A DNA stretch of 64,000 nt from the NCBI RefSeq assembly GCF_947503465.1, contig NZ_CANNDN010000001.1:496001-560000 (forward strand). Direction: 5' to 3'. Each line of letters opens with the position of its first letter. Position 1 is the first letter of the stretch. The translations under genes were made by a program, and so were the position numbers. The notes under the pieces are model-generated. The model made no database searches and was not told the origin of the DNA. It worked only from the letters and a program-made list of their open reading frames with translations. Shown piece by piece: positions 60,951-64,000 of this stretch. This DNA comes from an uncultured Tateyamaria sp. (GTDB lineage: Bacteria; Pseudomonadota; Alphaproteobacteria; Rhodobacterales; Rhodobacteraceae).

Positions 60951-60990
60951 CGTTAGGTAAGGAATCCCCCACTTTGCTAACGTCAGGTAA
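60951..60990. promoter_or_regulatory. Direct repeats CGTYAGGTAA upstream of the candidate RNA
   Basis: CGTTAGGTAA (60951-60960) and CGTCAGGTAA (60981-60990) are exactly 30 bp apart, about three helix turns. A TTGACC hexamer (60946-60951) resembling a -35 box overlaps the first, and GGTCA (60931-60935) pairs with TGACC (60947-60951) as an inverted repeat. Possible sites for the LuxR solo encoded 0.7 kb upstream. Confidence 0.4.
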
Positions 60991-60999
60991 ATTTGGCAT

Positions 61000-61140
61000 G
61001 GTACACATGTTCCGTGAGTGGTGGCTTTAGCCAGGGAACAGCGAGGCGAACCTCTCGCGATTTCGGGGGCTCTTCGTCTTGGCCGGTTTATTCCGGAGCC
61101 GACTCACCTGTGTATTCTTCCGCAGGTGGGTCGGGTTTTC
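61000..61140 (+). ncRNA. Candidate structured small RNA or attenuator
   Basis: Lies in a 368-bp gene-free gap. GTGAGT (61014-61019) can pair with ACTCAC (61102-61107), closing a domain that holds two hairpins: GAGG-CGAA-CCTC (61043-61054) and CCGG-TTTATT-CCGG (61083-61096). The closing strand is also the left arm of a 12-bp terminator stem (61099-61134). The two folds exclude each other, as in attenuators. No ORF follows before a second terminator, so a stand-alone sRNA is favoured. The 5' end is a guess. No Rfam family was recognised by eye. Confidence 0.45.
61099..61139 (+). terminator. Intrinsic terminator of the candidate RNA
   Basis: CCGACTCACCTG (61099-61110) pairs with CAGGTGGGTCGG (61123-61134), 12 bp with one G-T pair and a 12-nt loop, followed by GTTTT. 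Confidence 0.7.
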
Positions 61141-61184
61141 AGCGTCCACGTGTCTCATCCCCGTGGCCAAGGACGCCGACGAAA

Positions 61185-61222
61185 GGGCGGGATCGTACCC
61201 CAAAGACGGTCCCGCCCGCTTT
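61185..61222 (+). terminator. Second terminator, between candidate RNA and pip
   Basis: GGGCGGGATCGT (61185-61196) pairs with ACGGTCCCGCCC (61206-61217), 12 bp including one G-T pair, loop 9 nt, then GCTTTTCCTT. Strong on the plus strand; on the minus strand it lies just after the pip stop and may also serve it. Confidence 0.8.
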
Positions 61223-61226
61223 TCCT

Positions 61227-62138
61227 TCAGACCTGCAAGGCGTCGGTGGCTGTCCTGATCGCGGTGGTCATGTCCCGATCAAGCGCGGAATGGCTCGTGC
61301 CGTCCAACACGTGCAACTGTGCAGCCGGCCAGGCCTGGTCCAGGTCCCACGCCGCCCGCAGCGGGCAGGACGGATCAAACCGGCTGTGGATCATGGTGCA
61401 GGGCACATGTGCGATACGTGCCACGCCCTGCAACAGCTGCCCGTCCGTCATCCAGGCGCGATGTGAAAAATAGTGGGTCACCATGCGGGCAAAGCCAAGG
61501 CGAAAGGCAGGGTCCGCATATCGCGATCCCGGTGCCCGAATATCACCCCCGAAAATCGCCGTCTCCCACTGGCACCACGCATCCGCCGCCGCCTGTGCCA
61601 TGTCCGCGTCGCGCAGGCGTGCGGCATAGGCCGCAATGCGGGCCGGTGTTTCCGAAGGGTCCGTTCCCACCTCGGGCACTGCTGCGCAGAACGCGGAATA
61701 GGCTTCGGGAAAAATGTTGCCGATATCACCGTAAAGCCAGCGCAAATCCCGCGCCGACGTGGTTGCGACACCCGCCAGCACCATGGCCTTTACCCGCGCG
61801 GGGTGCGCCTGCGCATAGGCCAGCGCAAGGGTTGTCCCCCACGATCCGCCAAACAGAACCCAGGCCTCTACACCAAGATGCGCCCGCACCGCTTCGATGT
61901 CGGCGATCAGATGGGCGGTTGTGTTCGCCTCAAGAGCGTCCAGCGTTTCGGCTGCAAGCGGGCGTGACCGGCCACAGCCGCGCTGGTCCAGCAGGGTGAC
62001 GCGGTAGCGGGCCAGATCGAACAGGTCATAGTGCCCGGGGCGGCACCCGGATCCCGGACCACCATGCAGAACAAGGGCATCCATCCCCTGCCCGGCCTGT
62101 TCAAACCACAGATGGTGGCCGTCTCCGACATCCAGCAT
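61227..62138 (-). CDS. pip: Proline iminopeptidase
   Basis: 303 residues from the ATG at 62138. Alpha/beta-hydrolase S33 family: oxyanion HGGPGSG (about 25-31), LLDQRGCGRSRP, nucleophile Ser in FGGSWGTTLALAYA, then Asp in SRFDPSCP and His near GTSHSALD. Removes N-terminal proline from peptides. Somewhat shorter than the usual 315-320 residues. Confidence 0.88.
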   Translation of the reverse strand: MLDVGDGHHLWFEQAGQGMDALVLHGGPGSGCRPGHYDLFDLARYRVTLLDQRGCGRSRPLAAETLDALEANTTAHLIADIEAVRAHLGVEAWVLFGGSWGTTLALAYAQAHPARVKAMVLAGVATTSARDLRWLYGDIGNIFPEAYSAFCAAVPEVGTDPSETPARIAAYAARLRDADMAQAAADAWCQWETAIFGGDIRAPGSRYADPAFRLGFARMVTHYFSHRAWMTDGQLLQGVARIAHVPCTMIHSRFDPSCPLRAAWDLDQAWPAAQLHVLDGTSHSALDRDMTTAIRTATDALQV

Positions 62139-62157
62139 TTCACAGCCCCTGCAACGC

Positions 62158-62187
62158 AAAACGGCGCGCCCATATGGACACGCCGTT
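62158..62187 (-). terminator. Terminator after rpsB-tsf
   Basis: On the minus strand AACGGCG (62187-62181) and CGCCGTT (62166-62160) form a 7-bp stem with a 14-nt loop containing CCATATGG, followed by TT and a T-containing tail. 24 bp after the tsf stop. Confidence 0.65.
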
Positions 62188-62210
62188 CGCACCATCATGC
62201 AAGCAAAAGA

Positions 62211-63086
62211 TCAGCCTTGGGCAGCCTTCGCAACCTCGGCGGCAAAGTCTTCCTTCTCGACCTCGATGCCTTCGCCAACTTCTAGACGGGCAAAGCCGGT
62301 GATGGTTGCGCCCGCTTCGGTCGCGGCGGCGGCAACCGTCAGGTCCGGGTTCACAACAAAGGACTGGTTCAGAAGGGTCGATTCGGCCACGAATTTCTTC
62401 ATGCGGCCCACGATCATCTTCTCGATGACCTGCTCTGGCTTGCCGCTTTCGCGGGCAATGTCCATCTGGACCTGCTTTTCCTTCTCGACCACGGACGCGT
62501 CCATGTCGGCCTCGGACAGGGCGGCAGGGTTCACGGCGGCGATGTGCATCGCAACCTGCTTGCCAAACGCCTCGTCACCGCCATCCATCGCGACCAGAAC
62601 GCCGATCTTGCCCATGCCAGCAGTTGCGGCATTGTGGACATAGGACACGACGGTGCCGCCGGTGATCTTCGCCATGCGGCGCACCGACATGTTCTCGCCG
62701 ATGGTCGCGATCTTGTCGGTCACGACGTCAGCCACGGACTTGCCGCCCATATCGGCCGCAACCAGCGCATCCACATCATCAACCGTCAGCGCGGCCTTGG
62801 CGATGCCTGCAACCATCTCCTGGAATTCGGCATTCTTGCCGACGAAGTCGGTTTCCGAGTTCACCTCGACCGCGACGCCCGTGCCGCCATCGACAACAAC
62901 AGCCACCAGGCCCTCGGCCGCCGTACGGCCCGATTTCTTCGCAGCCTTCGCCAGACCCTTGGTGCGCAGCCAGTCTACGGCCGCTTCCATGTCACCGTCG
63001 GTTTCGGTCAGCGCTTTTTTCGCGTCCATCATGCCTGCGCCCGTGCTGTCGCGCAGTTCTTTCACCAATGCCGCTGTGATTGCCAT
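62211..63086 (-). CDS. tsf: Translation elongation factor Ts
   Basis: 291 residues; N-terminal UBA-like domain with [34 protein letters not shown], core motif [13 protein letters not shown], and C-terminal FVVNPDLTV. Catalyses GDP release from EF-Tu. Second gene of the rpsB-tsf operon; an AGGAG lies about 10 bp before the ATG. Confidence 0.97.
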   Translation of the reverse strand: MAITAALVKELRDSTGAGMMDAKKALTETDGDMEAAVDWLRTKGLAKAAKKSGRTAAEGLVAVVVDGGTGVAVEVNSETDFVGKNAEFQEMVAGIAKAALTVDDVDALVAADMGGKSVADVVTDKIATIGENMSVRRMAKITGGTVVSYVHNAATAGMGKIGVLVAMDGGDEAFGKQVAMHIAAVNPAALSEADMDASVVEKEKQVQMDIARESGKPEQVIEKMIVGRMKKFVAESTLLNQSFVVNPDLTVAAAATEAGATITGFARLEVGEGIEVEKEDFAAEVAKAAQG

Positions 63087-63113
63087 GCTTGGCTCTCCTC
63101 AATTGGGTGTGTC

Positions 63114-63139
63114 GTGCGGCAGGGCTTAGCCCGCCGCAC
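63114..63139 (-). promoter_or_regulatory. Hairpin in the rpsB-tsf spacer
   Basis: GTGCGGC (63114-63120) pairs with GCCGCAC (63133-63139), extended inside by GGGC/GCCC (63122-63125, 63129-63132) around TTA, with one bulged A. There is no T run, so it is likely an mRNA processing or attenuation element that tunes tsf relative to rpsB. Confidence 0.6.
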
Positions 63140-63159
63140 ATGTCAGGTTTGTGACGGGC

Positions 63160-64000
63160 TCAGCTCTCGGCCTTGGCAACCGTCTCTTGCGTGGATTCGA
63201 TATCCAGCGGTGCGTCCTTGGCGACAACATCGTCCGACACGGTCTCGGTCGATGCGGCACCGACTTCGACGCCGGTGCTCTCTTCGGCAACGGCCTCTTC
63301 GACAGGCGCCTCTTCCATCGCACCAAGGTCAACGCCCGCCGCACCCAGCTGGGCGCTCATGCCATCAAGGGCCGCGCGCGATGCCAGGTCGCAATAAAGC
63401 GAAATGGCGCGGGCCGCGTCGTCATTGCCGGGAATGATATAATCCACACCATCGGGCGAACAGTTGGTGTCCACGACAGCCACAACCGGAATGCCCAGCT
63501 TGTTGGCTTCGGCCACGGCAAGCGCTTCTTTCTTCACGTCGATGACGAACAGAAGGTCCGGACGACCGCCCATCTCGCGGATACCGCCCAGCGACGCCTG
63601 CAGCTTGCCCTGATCCCGTTCCATGCCCAGACGCTCTTTCTTCGTCAGGCCGTCAAACCCGTTCGCCGCCTGCTCATCGATCGACTTCAGGCGGTTGATG
63701 GATTGCGATACGGTCTGCCAGTTGGTCAGCGTGCCGCCCAACCAGCGGTGGTTCATGTAGTACTGGGCGCATTTTTCGGCCGCATCCGCGATCGGTTGCG
63801 CCGCCTGGCGCTTGGTGCCCACGAACAGAACGCGGCCGCCCTTGGCAACGGTGTCCCGCACCGCTTGCAGGGCCTGGTCCAGCATGGGAACCGTCTGTGT
63901 CAGGTCCATGATGTGGATGCCATTGCGCGCGCCATAGATGAACGGCGACATGCGCGGGTTCCAGCGCTGTGTCTGGTGACCAAAGTGTACGCCTGCTTCC
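63160..64000 (-). CDS. rpsB: 30S ribosomal protein S2, N-terminus beyond the window
   Basis: The coding frame runs off the right edge; the visible part ends, reading outward, with [17 protein letters not shown], so only about ten N-terminal residues are missing. Conserved blocks include [31 protein letters not shown] and [21 protein letters not shown]. The C-terminus carries an acidic extension (about 45 residues rich in Glu/Ala/Val) common in alphaproteobacterial S2. Confidence 0.96.
   Translation of the reverse strand, partial: EAGVHFGHQTQRWNPRMSPFIYGARNGIHIMDLTQTVPMLDQALQAVRDTVAKGGRVLFVGTKRQAAQPIADAAEKCAQYYMNHRWLGGTLTNWQTVSQSINRLKSIDEQAANGFDGLTKKERLGMERDQGKLQASLGGIREMGGRPDLLFVIDVKKEALAVAEANKLGIPVVAVVDTNCSPDGVDYIIPGNDDAARAISLYCDLASRAALDGMSAQLGAAGVDLGAMEEAPVEEAVAEESTGVEVGAASTETVSDDVVAKDAPLDIESTQETVAKAES

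Noticed and set aside
60859-61226. tRNA, tmRNA, SRP RNA or RNase P RNA in the gap before pip
   Set aside because: No T-loop consensus, no SRP GNAR/GGAA domain, and no RNase P core motifs were found; the region is reported only as an unassigned candidate RNA.

Overview
The window is GC-rich, densely packed alphaproteobacterial chromosome, most likely from the Roseobacter group of Rhodobacteraceae. Points for this are: a monomeric NADP isocitrate dehydrogenase, a sulfonate (DHPS/sulfopyruvate) operon, a compact che cluster headed by a STAS protein, PstC/PstA with long N-terminal extensions, a GlxA-type regulator, a corrinoid-type methyltransferase/MetF/Virulence_fact set, and a LuxR solo. I see no rRNA, tRNA, CRISPR array, prophage or insertion sequence. 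Most genes are separated by a few bases or share ATGA/TGATG stop-start overlaps, so operons are easy to read.

Layout. 1-5.0 kb: tail of an AarF/UbiB kinase, then an ABC ATPase, a fused FtsX-type permease and an AttH/CrtC-like secreted protein (AttEFGH-like export module), plus a flavin-binding PNPOx-like protein. 5.0-8.6 kb: a two-TM K+ channel, a small secreted protein, and icd with a strong terminator. 8.7-12.2 kb: hpsN, a zinc MDR dehydrogenase and comDE, a route from dihydroxypropanesulfonate to sulfoacetaldehyde. 12.3-18.6 kb: chemotaxis genes, with cheB-cheD (+) facing STAS-cheY-cheA-cheW-cheR-cheY-unknown (-). The unknown may be a remote CheZ. 18.7-23.4 kb: one-carbon genes (Virulence_fact, metF, pterin-binding methyltransferase), interrupted by an XRE-TPR gene with five near-identical 150-bp repeats. 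23.6-30.5 kb: sulfotransferase, ppx/gppA, rlmE, a GlxA regulator, class II DAHP synthase and a PAS protein.

30.6-41.6 kb: yicC-gmk-gamma carbonic anhydrase-CHMI-like-PLP lyase run into phoR-pstSCAB-phoU-phoB, with a phased Pho box before pstS. 41.8-45.4 kb: SDR, TesB thioesterase, class C serine hydrolase, GST. 45.4-50.5 kb: a complete LivFGMH/LivK-type ABC importer whose LivF lacks the Walker A lysine. 50.6-59.0 kb: a probable acyl/CoA-ester catabolic region (ACAD10-like phosphotransferase, nitronate monooxygenase family, thiolase, two SDRs, two MDR reductases, MaoC hydratase). 59.0-60.9 kb: aroQ overlapping a LuxR solo and a histidine phosphatase. 60.9-61.2 kb: a candidate small RNA. 61.2-64 kb: proline iminopeptidase, tsf and the 3' part of rpsB.

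Most worth a second look: (i) the CheZ-like protein whose C-terminal tail resembles that of the CheD facing it; (ii) the XRE-TPR gene with helically phased GTTAGA repeats, a 16-bp palindrome and a divergent small hydrophobic ORF, an arrangement reminiscent of peptide-sensing HTH-TPR systems; (iii) the structured, doubly terminated RNA after the LuxR-solo operon.
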